Source: Burkholderiales bacterium (GTDB lineage Bacteria > Pseudomonadota > Gammaproteobacteria > Burkholderiales > Burkholderiaceae_C). From it: 64,000 bases of DNA. The stretch is taken from the NCBI GenBank assembly GCA_947474755.1, contig CANJJE010000001.1, forward strand, positions 1 through 64,000, in the 5' to 3' direction. Both the position numbers and the translations under genes were made by a program. The notes under the pieces were generated by a model. It worked only from the letters and a program-made list of their open reading frames with translations, did no database searches and was not told where the DNA came from. This document shows, piece after piece, positions 53,087 to 61,000 of the stretch. How positions within the stretch are numbered: the first letter of the stretch is position 1; each line of letters opens with the position of its first letter.

Positions 53087-54619
53087 TCACTCCGGCTGCT
53101 CTGCTTCAGAGAAGCCCGCGCTCGGGTCGGTGCGGGTCAGCCCAGCCAGGGCCTTTCGGGTCGGACGACCACCCAGCAGCCCTTCCTGATCGGCGAGCAT
53201 CTCGCCGATGCGGATGCCGTCGTCTTCGATGTGGAATTCGCGCAGTTCGTCGGAATGTGCGCTGGCGCGCACCTTCACCACCGCGATCACACGGCGCAGG
53301 CAGCTGTCGACCTCGATGTAGCGCTGCACGATGATCGCGTCGGTCATGAAGGCCGTGCCGTAGGGACTGAAGCGAAGGTCGCTGTAGCGGTCCTCGAGTT
53401 CGGAGGTCATCAGCGTCGTCACACCGGCGCCGGCCATCGCCTTCACCAGGCGTGACATCGATTCACGGAAGTCGTCGCGAAAGGTGGGTGCCACTGCCAG
53501 TTCGAAGCTGGAGAGCGAATCGATCACGACGCGCGTGGCCTTGAGCCGACGGATCTCGTCGAGCAGCAGCATCACGATCTCGTCGATCGACAGATCGGAC
53601 GCCTGACTGTCGACCACGCCGACCCGGCCGCTCGAGATCAGGTCGGTGATCACCCGGTTGCGCGAACGGTTCGGGTGCTGCTCGAACACCGCGATCACGC
53701 CGGTTTCTCCCAGTCGGGCGCCTTCGGCCAGGAACGCCGCAGCCAGAATGCTCTTGCCCGACCCCGAAGGCCCTGACACCAGCAGCGAATAACCGCGCGG
53801 CAGACCACCGCCCATCATCTCGTCGAGGTTCGGCACACCCATCCGCGCGCGTGAATTGGCTGCCGATGCGGTCGGCGTGGCGGCCGGCATCGAATGGGCC
53901 TCCAGCTCCCGCGGCGGCAGTGCGAAGACGCGCACGCCGCTGTGGTCGATGCGAAAGGTGTGCAGCCCCGGCAGGGTGGCCTGGCCGCGCATCTTCATGA
54001 CCTCCAGCTTGCGCACCACCGAATTGCGCATCACGCTCTGGCGCATCCAGATCAGGCCGTCGGCCACGGTGAACACCGGGTTCGCATCGGTTTCGACGAA
54101 GTACTCGCCGATCAGGAAGGTGGTCGCCTGCCAGCTCGTCATCAGCATGCCGAGCTGCTGCACGAACGACTGCAGGCTGGTGTGCATATTCGGCGCGTGT
54201 TGCTGGGCGATGCTGGCCAGCACCACCGAGCGGAACGAGTCGACGAAGACCAGCGACGGGCCGCGGGTGGTCACCTCTTCGACGATGCGGCGCAGCACCC
54301 GGTCGAGATCGCCCGCCATCGCCTCTTCGGACAGGTTGATGAAGCGGATCGCGTGCGTCACCGCTTCGGTGTCGAAGAAATCGAACTGCTGCTGGTAGCG
54401 CAGCATCTTCAACGGGGGCTCGCCCAGCACGGTGAAGTAAAGCGCAGGGCGTTCAGGGGTGGCGAGGGCAAACATGATCTGGTGGGCGAGCGTGGTCTTT
54501 CCGCAGCCCGGCTGCCCGGCGATCAGGTTGAACGAGAACTCCGGCAGCCCACCGCCGAGCACTTCGTCCATCCCCGGGACGCCGGTGCGCAGCCGGTTGA
54601 TGGTCACTTTGGTGTTCAT
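53087..54619 (-). CDS. KaiC-like tandem RecA-type ATPase
   Basis: This 510-residue protein has two KaiC/RadA-type domains. The first has LRTGVPGMDEVLGGGLPEFS and Walker A GQPGCGKTT (35-43). The second has MGVPNLDEMMGGGLPRGYS and Walker A GPSGSGKS (283-290). It resembles circadian KaiC in layout, but no kaiA or kaiB is nearby. I also do not see the Ser-Thr phosphorylation pair of clock KaiC in the second domain. Non-clock KaiC relatives act in signal transduction. It overlaps the upstream unknown gene by 4 nt and is followed after 4 nt by the GGDEF-kinase gene. Confidence 0.9.
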   Translation of the reverse strand: MNTKVTINRLRTGVPGMDEVLGGGLPEFSFNLIAGQPGCGKTTLAHQIMFALATPERPALYFTVLGEPPLKMLRYQQQFDFFDTEAVTHAIRFINLSEEAMAGDLDRVLRRIVEEVTTRGPSLVFVDSFRSVVLASIAQQHAPNMHTSLQSFVQQLGMLMTSWQATTFLIGEYFVETDANPVFTVADGLIWMRQSVMRNSVVRKLEVMKMRGQATLPGLHTFRIDHSGVRVFALPPRELEAHSMPAATPTASAANSRARMGVPNLDEMMGGGLPRGYSLLVSGPSGSGKSILAAAFLAEGARLGETGVIAVFEQHPNRSRNRVITDLISSGRVGVVDSQASDLSIDEIVMLLLDEIRRLKATRVVIDSLSSFELAVAPTFRDDFRESMSRLVKAMAGAGVTTLMTSELEDRYSDLRFSPYGTAFMTDAIIVQRYIEVDSCLRRVIAVVKVRASAHSDELREFHIEDDGIRIGEMLADQEGLLGGRPTRKALAGLTRTDPSAGFSEAEQPE

Positions 54620-55050
54620 GTCTTGGAATCCTTTTGAGCGGGGTCGCCCGGAGCATCGATCCACACGGGTCGCATCAAGCGCTCGGTGAGCGCCGATCCG
54701 ACCACGCTAGACAGCAACTGGTGGAAGGTGGAGAACAGCATGGCGGCACCGGCCATGGCGGTGATGCTGTCCTGCTGGCGAAGCAGCGGTATCAACTCGG
54801 TGAAGTCGACGACCGCCAGTGCCGCGTCGTGCTCGATGCGCAGCCAGGGATGAGCCTGCGCGCTGCAATGAATACTGCGCTTGTAAAGCGCTGCCAGCCC
54901 CCGGCTGCCGATGATGGGCACCAACGCCGCATCGATCTCGCGCCAGGTGGCGACCACGGCGTCTGCAATCTGCGAGGTGTCGGCATTCGGCGCGATCCTT
55001 TGCGCCAAAAGGACTGAGACCGGAATACCCGTCGGGCTTTCCGTGGGCAT
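54616..55050 (-). CDS. Unknown protein coupled to the KaiC-like ATPase
   Basis: This 144-residue soluble, mainly helical protein (TSQIADAVVATWREIDAALVP ... LLRQQDSITAMAGAAMLFSTFHQLLSSVVG) is not recognised. It is not KaiB-like in sequence. Its stop overlaps the KaiC-like start by 4 nt (54616-54619), so it is probably a partner or regulator of that ATPase. It is the first gene of the minus-strand operon. Confidence 0.75.
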   Translation of the reverse strand: MPTESPTGIPVSVLLAQRIAPNADTSQIADAVVATWREIDAALVPIIGSRGLAALYKRSIHCSAQAHPWLRIEHDAALAVVDFTELIPLLRQQDSITAMAGAAMLFSTFHQLLSSVVGSALTERLMRPVWIDAPGDPAQKDSKT

Positions 55051-55133
55051 CGTCAGCTTCCCCTGTTCGGTACGGCTTTGATATTAGGGCTTGTTCACAA
55101 CGCCGAGCTTGAGCCCGAAGAACGCTTTTCGAC

Positions 55134-55147
55134 TTGATCTGCGTCAA
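55134..55147. promoter_or_regulatory. FNR/Anr-type box
   Basis: TTGATCTGCGTCAA matches TTGAT-N4-ATCAA at nine of ten fixed positions, the variant (GTCAA) being common in Anr/FNR sites of pseudomonads and betaproteobacteria. It lies 84 nt from the start of the minus-strand operon and about 288 nt from the rpoN start. It suggests oxygen-responsive control of one or both. Confidence 0.6.
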
Positions 55148-55421
55148 TGTCGGTGTCGCGGCGTGAGTGGACAGTTGCCACGTGTTCGAGGGCGCGCGCA
55201 CTGCACGCGCAGATCGGCAAGATTTGCTGCAAGGATCGCCGCATCGGTAGAGGTGGGCGGTACTGTTGGCGCGCCGCGGTCAGTGCACTGCCTTGGCGAT
55301 GCGCGGCTGCGGGGCGCGGACGCTCCTTGTCGCCGAGGCTCGCCAGTTCTGGTGCCCGGCATGGGTGTTGCGATCAGCAGGGGGCAGGTGGGCCGATGTG
55401 TCGGTCCCGAACCGTTTTCTC

Positions 55422-55427
55422 GAGGAG
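55422..55427 (+). promoter_or_regulatory. Ribosome binding site that supports the TTG start of rpoN
   Basis: GAGGAG lies 7 nt before the TTG at 55435. No comparable site precedes the in-frame ATG about 40 nt earlier. The TTG places the sigma-54 N-terminal region right at the start, as in homologues. Confidence 0.65.
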
Positions 55428-55434
55428 TCATACT

Positions 55435-56916
55435 TTGGCATCGCTGGATTTTCGAGCCAACACCCGACAGGCACAGACGCTGTCGCCACGTTTTCAGCAC
55501 GCGGTTCGGCTGCTGCAGCTGTCGTCGATGGATTTCGCTGCGACGGTGCGCGATGTGCTGGGCCAGAACCCGTTTCTCGAGCTGGAAGATGGAGGCGAAG
55601 GTGCTGACGCAGCGGATGCTGATTCCGATGGCGATGGTGTGGACAGCGAAGCCGACCGTGCGGCGGCAGAGGCATCACCCGCAACGATGTTCGACGACCT
55701 CGCGATGTCTGCCGACCCCGACGGGATGCCCGACGATCGGGGCGACGACCGCGATCTGTGGCAGTTCGAGGGTTCCTCGCCGCAGCGGCCGTCAGGCGAA
55801 GGCGAGGTGTCGGCCCTGGACATGATGGCGGTCGAGATGCCCTTGAATGCTCACCTCAGTGCCCAGCTCGATCTGCAGCCGCTGGCCACTCGCGAAAGAT
55901 GGATGGCGCGCGTCATCGTCGAATCGCTCGACGATGACGGCTACCTGCGCATCCCTATGGCCGAGCTGTGTGAACTGTGTGAACTGGCTCCACCCGTGAC
56001 GCTGGCCGAGGTGCAGGCCGCCTTGCAGCGGGTGCAGGCGCTGGACCCGGCCGGTGTGGCGGCATGCAGCGTGGCCGATTGCCTGCGGCTCCAGCTGCCT
56101 GCGATCGAATGCCCCCAGCTGCGCGCGCTCGCCGCGCGCATCGTGGCCGAGCACCTGCCGCTGCTGGCGGCACGCGATGTCCCGGCGCTTTCGCGGGCGC
56201 TGGGTGAACCCGCGATGCGGGTCCAGCAGGTGTGCGATCGCATCCGCCGCTTCGATCCCCGGCCCGGCTGGCGCTTCAGTTCGACGCGCATCGCCTACGT
56301 GGTGCCCGACGTGGTGGTGAAGAAGGTCCGCGGTGAATGGCTGGTGCAGCTGAACCCGGCGGTGATTCCGCGGGTGCGCCTGAACCAGGTGTACGAGCAG
56401 TTGTTCATGCGTCATCGCAGTCCGGCCCACTCCGATATGGCCGGCCAGTTGCAGGAGGCGCGCTGGACGGTGAAGAACGTCGAGCAGCGCTTTTCGACCA
56501 TCCTTGATGTGGCCGAAGCGATCGTCAAGCGGCAGCGCCACTTCCTCGAACTCGGGCCGATGGCGATGAAGCCGCTGGGTCTGAAGGAGATCGCCGACGA
56601 GCTCGGTGTCCATGAATCGACGGTCTCGCGGGTGACCAACAACAAGTTCATCGCCACGCCCAGTGGGGTGTTCGAGCTGAAGCATTTCTTCTCGAGGGTG
56701 ATGCTCACGGCCAACGGCAGCGCCTGCTCTGGCAAGGCGATACGCGGCTTGCTGAAGGACCTGATTGATGCAGAGGCGCCGCAGGCCCCTCTGACCGATG
56801 CCGAGATCACCCGGCAGCTGGCGCAGCAGGGTCTGCTGGTGGCTCGGCGCACCGTCACCAAATACCGGCAGCTGCTGCGTATCGAGCCGGTCGGGCGCCG
56901 TCGTCGCCATGACTGA
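55435..56916 (+). CDS. rpoN: RNA polymerase sigma-54 factor, second copy type
   Basis: This protein of about 493 residues has the Gln/Leu-rich region I (RQAQTLSPRFQHAVRLLQLSSMDF), an acidic region II (EDGGEGADAADADSDGDGVD) and the core-binding domain. The helix-turn-helix (LGVHESTVSRVTNNKFI) and RpoN box (ARRTVTKYR near the C-terminus) follow. It is not flanked by lptB, hpf or ptsN as the housekeeping rpoN usually is, so it is probably a paralogue. Translation likely starts at TTG 55435. It heads a run of overlapping genes and lies about 7 kb from a sigma-54-dependent regulator gene. Confidence 0.9.
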   Translation: MASLDFRANTRQAQTLSPRFQHAVRLLQLSSMDFAATVRDVLGQNPFLELEDGGEGADAADADSDGDGVDSEADRAAAEASPATMFDDLAMSADPDGMPDDRGDDRDLWQFEGSSPQRPSGEGEVSALDMMAVEMPLNAHLSAQLDLQPLATRERWMARVIVESLDDDGYLRIPMAELCELCELAPPVTLAEVQAALQRVQALDPAGVAACSVADCLRLQLPAIECPQLRALAARIVAEHLPLLAARDVPALSRALGEPAMRVQQVCDRIRRFDPRPGWRFSSTRIAYVVPDVVVKKVRGEWLVQLNPAVIPRVRLNQVYEQLFMRHRSPAHSDMAGQLQEARWTVKNVEQRFSTILDVAEAIVKRQRHFLELGPMAMKPLGLKEIADELGVHESTVSRVTNNKFIATPSGVFELKHFFSRVMLTANGSACSGKAIRGLLKDLIDAEAPQAPLTDAEITRQLAQQGLLVARRTVTKYRQLLRIEPVGRRRRHD

Positions 56917-57037
56917 CCGTTCCGCCGAGCCTGCCCGTGGCACATCGCTTGCCACTGATGACGTCATCAGCGGCGCCGAGTCGCGGCGGCAGGGGCGGAT
57001 CACGTTTCGTCCCGCCGATATGGGAGTGCCCCGATGA
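56909..57037 (+). CDS. Small protein coupled to rpoN (42 residues)
   Basis: The ATG overlaps the rpoN stop by 8 nt, and the stop overlaps the ATG of the next gene by 4 nt (ATGA, 57034-57037). This chain argues that the ORF is translated. The product, MTDRSAEPARGTSLATDDVI followed by a basic stretch ending in ADMGVPR, is polar and not recognised. It could be a true small protein or only a coupling leader. Confidence 0.5.
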   Translation: MTDRSAEPARGTSLATDDVISGAESRRQGRITFRPADMGVPR

Positions 57038-57624
57038 ACACCGACAGTGATCTGCTCAAGCGCTGGCCGCAGCCCGTGACGCTGGACATCGGCGTGCATT
57101 ACGAGAGCGGCCCGCCGGATTGCCACAGCTATGGTCTTGCGGGCTGTGATCGCACGCCACAGGTTCGTGTGCTGATGCCGCAGCACAGCGGAGCGCCTCT
57201 CGAACTGCAGCGTCTGGACTGGTCGACATTGCCGGGCCGCACGCTGTATCTGCGCAGCTTGAGTGTGCTCGCCGTCCACCTGTTTGGCGCTGTGCAGATG
57301 CCCCCACGCGTTCGCGGCACGCCACTGTGGCAGCACATCAGCGTCGGGATATCGACCGACCAGAACGGCGCCCATCAGGTCTATTTCGAGCTGGATGCCG
57401 TTGACGACGCGCGTGCGGTCCTTTGCTATCGCTGTCGAGAGATGCAGCCGCTGGTGCGTCGGCTGCTGGCTCTCGATGTGCTTGACGCTGATCCGCTGCG
57501 CGCGCTGTTGCGCATCGGCATGGCGCGCGTGCGCCCGGTCCTGATGCGCAGGCCGCAGCCGGTGCGTTCCTCACCGCATCCACGACACATGCACGCGGCG
57601 CCGGAGCTGGCGCAGCAGGCGTGA
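57034..57624 (+). CDS. Hypothetical protein in the rpoN operon
   Basis: This 196-residue soluble protein is not recognised. The beginning (VTLDIGVHYESGPPDCHSYGL) and middle (RVRGTPLWQHISVGISTDQNGAHQVYFELDAVDDARAVLCYR) look like a beta-rich domain. The C-terminal 35 residues are basic and proline-rich. It has an ATGA overlap with the upstream small ORF and lies 25 nt before the glycosyltransferase gene. Function unknown. Confidence 0.7.
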   Translation: MNTDSDLLKRWPQPVTLDIGVHYESGPPDCHSYGLAGCDRTPQVRVLMPQHSGAPLELQRLDWSTLPGRTLYLRSLSVLAVHLFGAVQMPPRVRGTPLWQHISVGISTDQNGAHQVYFELDAVDDARAVLCYRCREMQPLVRRLLALDVLDADPLRALLRIGMARVRPVLMRRPQPVRSSPHPRHMHAAPELAQQA

Positions 57625-57649
57625 TTCGGTCAGCGCCTCGGGGATTTCC

Positions 57650-58333
57650 GTGATCGCAGTGATCATTTCGGCACACAACGACGAAGCGCGGCTGCCTGCC
57701 TGCCTGCGGGCGGTGCGCGAGGCCTCTCGCCGCCGTCGCCTGGGCGGCGAGGCAGTGCTTCGGCTGGTGGTGCTCGACGCGTGCACGGATGGCAGCGCGG
57801 CCATCGCCCGCGAAGGCGGTGCGCACACGCTGAGCCTGCAGGTCTGCAACATCGGCGCCGCAAGGGCGCAGGGCGCTCAGTGGGCGATCGAGCGCGGTGC
57901 GCGCTGGCTGGCGTTCACCGACGCTGATTCCGTCGTCGCCCCGGACTGGCTGTCGGTGCAATTGGCGCTCGAGGCGGACGTGGTGTGCGGGACGCTCGGT
58001 GTGCGCGACTGGGGCCAGGACGGCGAGCGCATGCGTCGCCACTACGAGGCTCACTACACCGATGCCGATGGACACCGGCACGTTCACGGCGCCAACCTCG
58101 GTGTCAGCGCCGAGGCCTATCGGCTCGCGGGCGGCTGCCATCCCATGGCATGCAGCGATGATGTGGCGCTGGTGTGCGCGCTGCAGGCCTGCGGCGCGAC
58201 CATCGCCTGGTCGGCGGCGCCACGGGTAGCGACAAGCGCGCAGCGTCTGTTCAAGGCCCCGTCGGGCTTCGGTGCAACCGTGCAGCGCATCGACGCCGCA
58301 AGTCGCATTCTTGCGGCACAGGAGAGCGCATGA
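57650..58333 (+). CDS. Family 2 glycosyltransferase
   Basis: This 227-residue GT-A fold enzyme starts at GTG 57650 with MIAVIISAHNDEARLPACLRA. The nucleotide-sugar-binding motif is Asp91-Ala-Asp93 (FTDADSVV); an acceptor-side region HVHGANLGVSAEAYRLAGG follows. There are no membrane helices. It probably adds a sugar to a lipid or small molecule; the acceptor is unknown. Its stop overlaps the next small ORF by 4 nt. Confidence 0.88.
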   Translation: MIAVIISAHNDEARLPACLRAVREASRRRRLGGEAVLRLVVLDACTDGSAAIAREGGAHTLSLQVCNIGAARAQGAQWAIERGARWLAFTDADSVVAPDWLSVQLALEADVVCGTLGVRDWGQDGERMRRHYEAHYTDADGHRHVHGANLGVSAEAYRLAGGCHPMACSDDVALVCALQACGATIAWSAAPRVATSAQRLFKAPSGFGATVQRIDAASRILAAQESA

Positions 58334-58536
58334 GTGCCATGGACGCCATCGCGGATGCTGTGGCCGACACACGCCTGCCCTGGCCGCTTCGCCAGAGTCC
58401 GGCGCTGGTGCGCCTGCGCGCTGCCCTGATGGCGCAGCGACCCGAGCGCGAAGCCATCGAGGAGGTCTGCGACCGACTGCTTGCGCCTTTGTGCACCGGC
58501 ACTGAAGCGGGCGACAAGACGGGTTCGACGGCATGA
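58330..58536 (+). CDS. Small protein coupled to the glycosyltransferase (68 residues)
   Basis: The ATG overlaps the glycosyltransferase stop by 4 nt. The stop in turn overlaps an ATG that opens the frame of the Crp-type regulator (58533). The product (MSAMDAIADAVADTRLPWPL, then helical RALMAQRPEREAIEEVCDRLL-like sequence) is not recognised. The double ATGA overlap supports it as a real gene of the operon. Confidence 0.55.
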   Translation: MSAMDAIADAVADTRLPWPLRQSPALVRLRAALMAQRPEREAIEEVCDRLLAPLCTGTEAGDKTGSTA

Positions 58537-58652
58537 GTGATCGCTCCGGCGGGCTGAGGGTGCCGGTGCCGCCCGTATCGGTTCGGCGTCCTGATCCACG
58601 CGATTCATCCAGCCGGGTTGTCGGGCGGCACGTCGCTTGCCCTTCAGGGCGC

Positions 58653-59438
58653 ATGAAGTGCCTTTGCGAATCCCCCTCCACCCGCTTTGCAGTGCCAAAG
58701 CCCCAGCGCAGTGTGGCGTTGGACATCAGCCAGAGCGCCCACAAGAACTGCTTGCTGGCGCGGTTGCCCGATGCGTCGTGGCAGCGCTGGCTCCCTCAGC
58801 TGGAGTGGGTCGACTTTCACCAGGGCCAGGTACTGCACGAGTCGGGTGTGTCGCCCAGCCATGCCTACTTTCCGACCACCGCCATCCTGTCGCTGCTCAA
58901 CGTGACGCAGGATGGTGCATCGACCGAGATCGCCGCTGTCGGCAATGAAGGATTGGTCGGCGTGTCCCTGTTCATGGGTGGGGTGTCGACCTGCAGTCGC
59001 GCGGTGGTTCAAAGCGCCGGCTTCGGGCTGCGGCTGAAGGCGCAGACGATGCGAGCCGAGTTCGAGCGGTCTTCCGAGGTGATGCAGCTGCTGCTGCGCT
59101 ACACACAGGCGCTGATGACACAGATGGGTCAGACGGCAGTATGCAATCGCCACCATTCGATCGACCAGCAGTTGTGCCGCTGCCTGCTGTTGAACCTGGA
59201 CCGACTCGGTGGCAACGAGATCGTGATGACGCACGAACTCATCGCCGGCACGCTGGGTGTGCGTCGGGAAGGGGTCACCGAGACGGCACTGAAGCTGCAG
59301 GCAGCCGGCCTCATCCGCTATGCGCGCGGGCACATCACCGTGCTCGAGCGCAGCGGGCTGGAGCACCGCGCCTGCGAGTGCTATGAGGTGATGAGGAAGG
59401 AATACGACCGGCTGCTCACGGACAAGCTGGCGGCCTGA
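58653..59438 (+). CDS. Crp/Fnr-family transcriptional regulator
   Basis: This regulator (about 261 residues from 58653) has a cyclic-nucleotide-binding-like sensor domain (GQVLHESGVSPSHAYFPTTAILSLL; GNEGLVGVSLFMGG). The C-terminal winged helix is MTHELIAGTLGVRREGVTETALKLQ. The recognition helix lacks the ExxSR pattern of FNR, and there is no FNR-type cysteine cluster, so it should not bind the FNR boxes seen here. The frame also opens at 58533 with a 4-nt overlap to the previous gene, but those 40 residues look unconserved. The exact start is open. Confidence 0.88.
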   Translation: MKCLCESPSTRFAVPKPQRSVALDISQSAHKNCLLARLPDASWQRWLPQLEWVDFHQGQVLHESGVSPSHAYFPTTAILSLLNVTQDGASTEIAAVGNEGLVGVSLFMGGVSTCSRAVVQSAGFGLRLKAQTMRAEFERSSEVMQLLLRYTQALMTQMGQTAVCNRHHSIDQQLCRCLLLNLDRLGGNEIVMTHELIAGTLGVRREGVTETALKLQAAGLIRYARGHITVLERSGLEHRACECYEVMRKEYDRLLTDKLAA

Positions 59439-59606
59439 GAATCTGCCGAGCGAGCTTCGTGAGCGTCGCGAGGGAACTTCGTTGCGCCACAGCGACTCCT
59501 TGCTCGGAGCTCCCTGTACCCTAACGCCCCTATCATTGTTCATGCCTGATGCCTGCCGATGTCGCCGCGGCAGCCACCGGGCTCTCGAGCCTGTCTTCCT
59601 CCGTCC

Positions 59607-60905
59607 ATGCTGCGTCCGATCACTGCCGTCACTTTCCGCTTTTTCACCGTCGCATGGGCCGTCCTCGCGGTCTCCCTGACGGTCATCCCCGACGCACAGG
59701 CTCAGCTTCGGGTCGAGATGTCGGGGGTCGGCGCCTCCCAGGTGCCCATCGCGGTAGTGGGTTTTCGCCATGAAGGAACCGTGGCTCAGCCGCTGTCGCA
59801 GATCGTGCGGGCCGACCTGGAGCGCAGCGGCTTGTTCCGTGGTGTTGACGCGCCGGGCGTGCTCGACGAAACCGCGCAGCCGGCGATGGCCGAGTGGCGG
59901 CGCCGCGCGGCCGATGCACTGGTCGGCGGCTCGGTGACCCGGCTGGCCGATGGCCGCTACGACGTGCGCTTCAAGCTGTGGGATGTCGTCAAGGGCACCG
60001 AACTGGGCGCGCAGAGCACGGTGGTGGTTGCCGCCGACCTGCGGCTGGCGGCGCACCGCATCGCCGATTTCATCCACGAGAAGCTGACCGGGCAGAAGGG
60101 TGTGTTCTCGACGCGCATCGCCTACGTCACCCGGACGGGCAAGCGCCACACCCTGAACATCGCCGATGCCGACGGGGAAGGCGGACAGATCGCGTTGAAC
60201 AGCGCCGAGCCGATCATCTCGCCGGCCTGGTCGCCCGATGGCCGCGAGCTGGCCTATGTGTCCTTCGAATCCCAGAAAGCCGTCGTCTATGTGCAGGACG
60301 TCGCCAGTGGCAAGCGGCGCCCGGTCGCGAATTTCCGTGGCTCGAACAGTGCGCCGGCATGGTCACCCGACGGCCAGACGCTGGCGGTGACGCTGTCGCG
60401 CGACGGTGGTTCCCAGATCTACCTGATGGGCCGCAACGGCGACAACGTGCGCCGCCTGACGCAGAGCATCGGCATCGACACCGAGCCGGTGTTCTTCCCC
60501 GACGGCCGCAGCATCTACTTCATCAGTGATCGCAGCGGCGGGCCGCAGGTGTACCGCATCCCTGTCAGCGGTGGCACCGCCGAGCGCATCACCTTCGCCG
60601 GCAGCTACAACATCAGTCCGGCGATCAGCCCCGATGGGCGCACGCTCGCCTACGTCTCGCGTGAGGGCAATGCGTTTCGTCTCTATGTCCAGGACCTGGC
60701 CGGCGGCCCACCCCTGTCGGTCAGCGACACCACCGACGACGAGAGCCCCAGCTTCGCGCCGAACAGCCGCTCGATCATCTATGCCTCGCGCTCACAGGGC
60801 CGCGACGTGTTGCTGACCACGTCGCTGGACGGCAAGATCAGGTCGCGTCTGGTGTCGTCATCGGCCGATGTGCGAGAGCCGGTCTGGGGACCTTACGGCC
60901 GTTGA
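59607..60905 (+). CDS. tolB: Tol-Pal system protein TolB
   Basis: This 432-residue periplasmic protein starts MLRPITAVTFRFFTVAWAVLA with a signal peptide cleaved near DAQAQ. The N-terminal domain (PIAVVGFRHEGTVAQPLSQIVRADLERSGLF) and a six-bladed propeller with repeated SPAWSPDG, SAPAWSPDG and SPAISPDG units follow. It works with Pal and the TolQRA motor in outer-membrane invagination. pal and cpoB follow in the usual order. Confidence 0.96.
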   Translation: MLRPITAVTFRFFTVAWAVLAVSLTVIPDAQAQLRVEMSGVGASQVPIAVVGFRHEGTVAQPLSQIVRADLERSGLFRGVDAPGVLDETAQPAMAEWRRRAADALVGGSVTRLADGRYDVRFKLWDVVKGTELGAQSTVVVAADLRLAAHRIADFIHEKLTGQKGVFSTRIAYVTRTGKRHTLNIADADGEGGQIALNSAEPIISPAWSPDGRELAYVSFESQKAVVYVQDVASGKRRPVANFRGSNSAPAWSPDGQTLAVTLSRDGGSQIYLMGRNGDNVRRLTQSIGIDTEPVFFPDGRSIYFISDRSGGPQVYRIPVSGGTAERITFAGSYNISPAISPDGRTLAYVSREGNAFRLYVQDLAGGPPLSVSDTTDDESPSFAPNSRSIIYASRSQGRDVLLTTSLDGKIRSRLVSSSADVREPVWGPYGR

Positions 60906-60946
60906 TCGACGCCGCCGGTTGACCATGTGTTCCAGGTTTTTTCTTG

Positions 60947-60976
60947 TTGTTACGCCACCAACCCTCCATCGATAAT
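60947..60976 (+). promoter_or_regulatory. Candidate pal promoter
   Basis: TTGTTA (60947-60952) and GATAAT (60971-60976) are spaced by 18 nt and would start transcription about 18 nt before the pal ATG. An AAGGAG ribosome binding site follows. This would allow pal to be transcribed separately from tolB. Confidence 0.5.
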
Positions 60977-61000
60977 TTTCAACCACCTCAAGGAGTTTTC

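Larger units (their letters stand above)
55051..55434. other. Divergent control region between the KaiC operon and rpoN copy
   Basis: These 384 nt carry an FNR/Anr-type box at 55134-55147 (separate entry) and must hold promoters for both directions. A TAATAT hexamer on the minus strand (rc of 55081-55086) could serve the leftward operon. A frame on the plus strand is open through much of the region in phase with rpoN, but it has no homology to sigma-54 and I treat it as leader. Confidence 0.5.

Noticed and set aside
53087-55050. A true circadian kai cluster
   Set aside because: Only a KaiC-like ATPase is present. No kaiA or kaiB is seen, and the neighbouring unknown protein does not resemble KaiB.
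55150-55434. A sigma-54 promoter before the rpoN copy
   Set aside because: GGCAAGATTTGCTGC near 55217 looks similar, but the GG to GC spacing is wrong.
58653-59438. The Crp/Fnr-type regulator as the factor that binds the two FNR boxes
   Set aside because: It lacks the FNR cysteine cluster, and its recognition helix (RREGVTE) lacks the ExxSR contacts. A true FNR must be encoded elsewhere.
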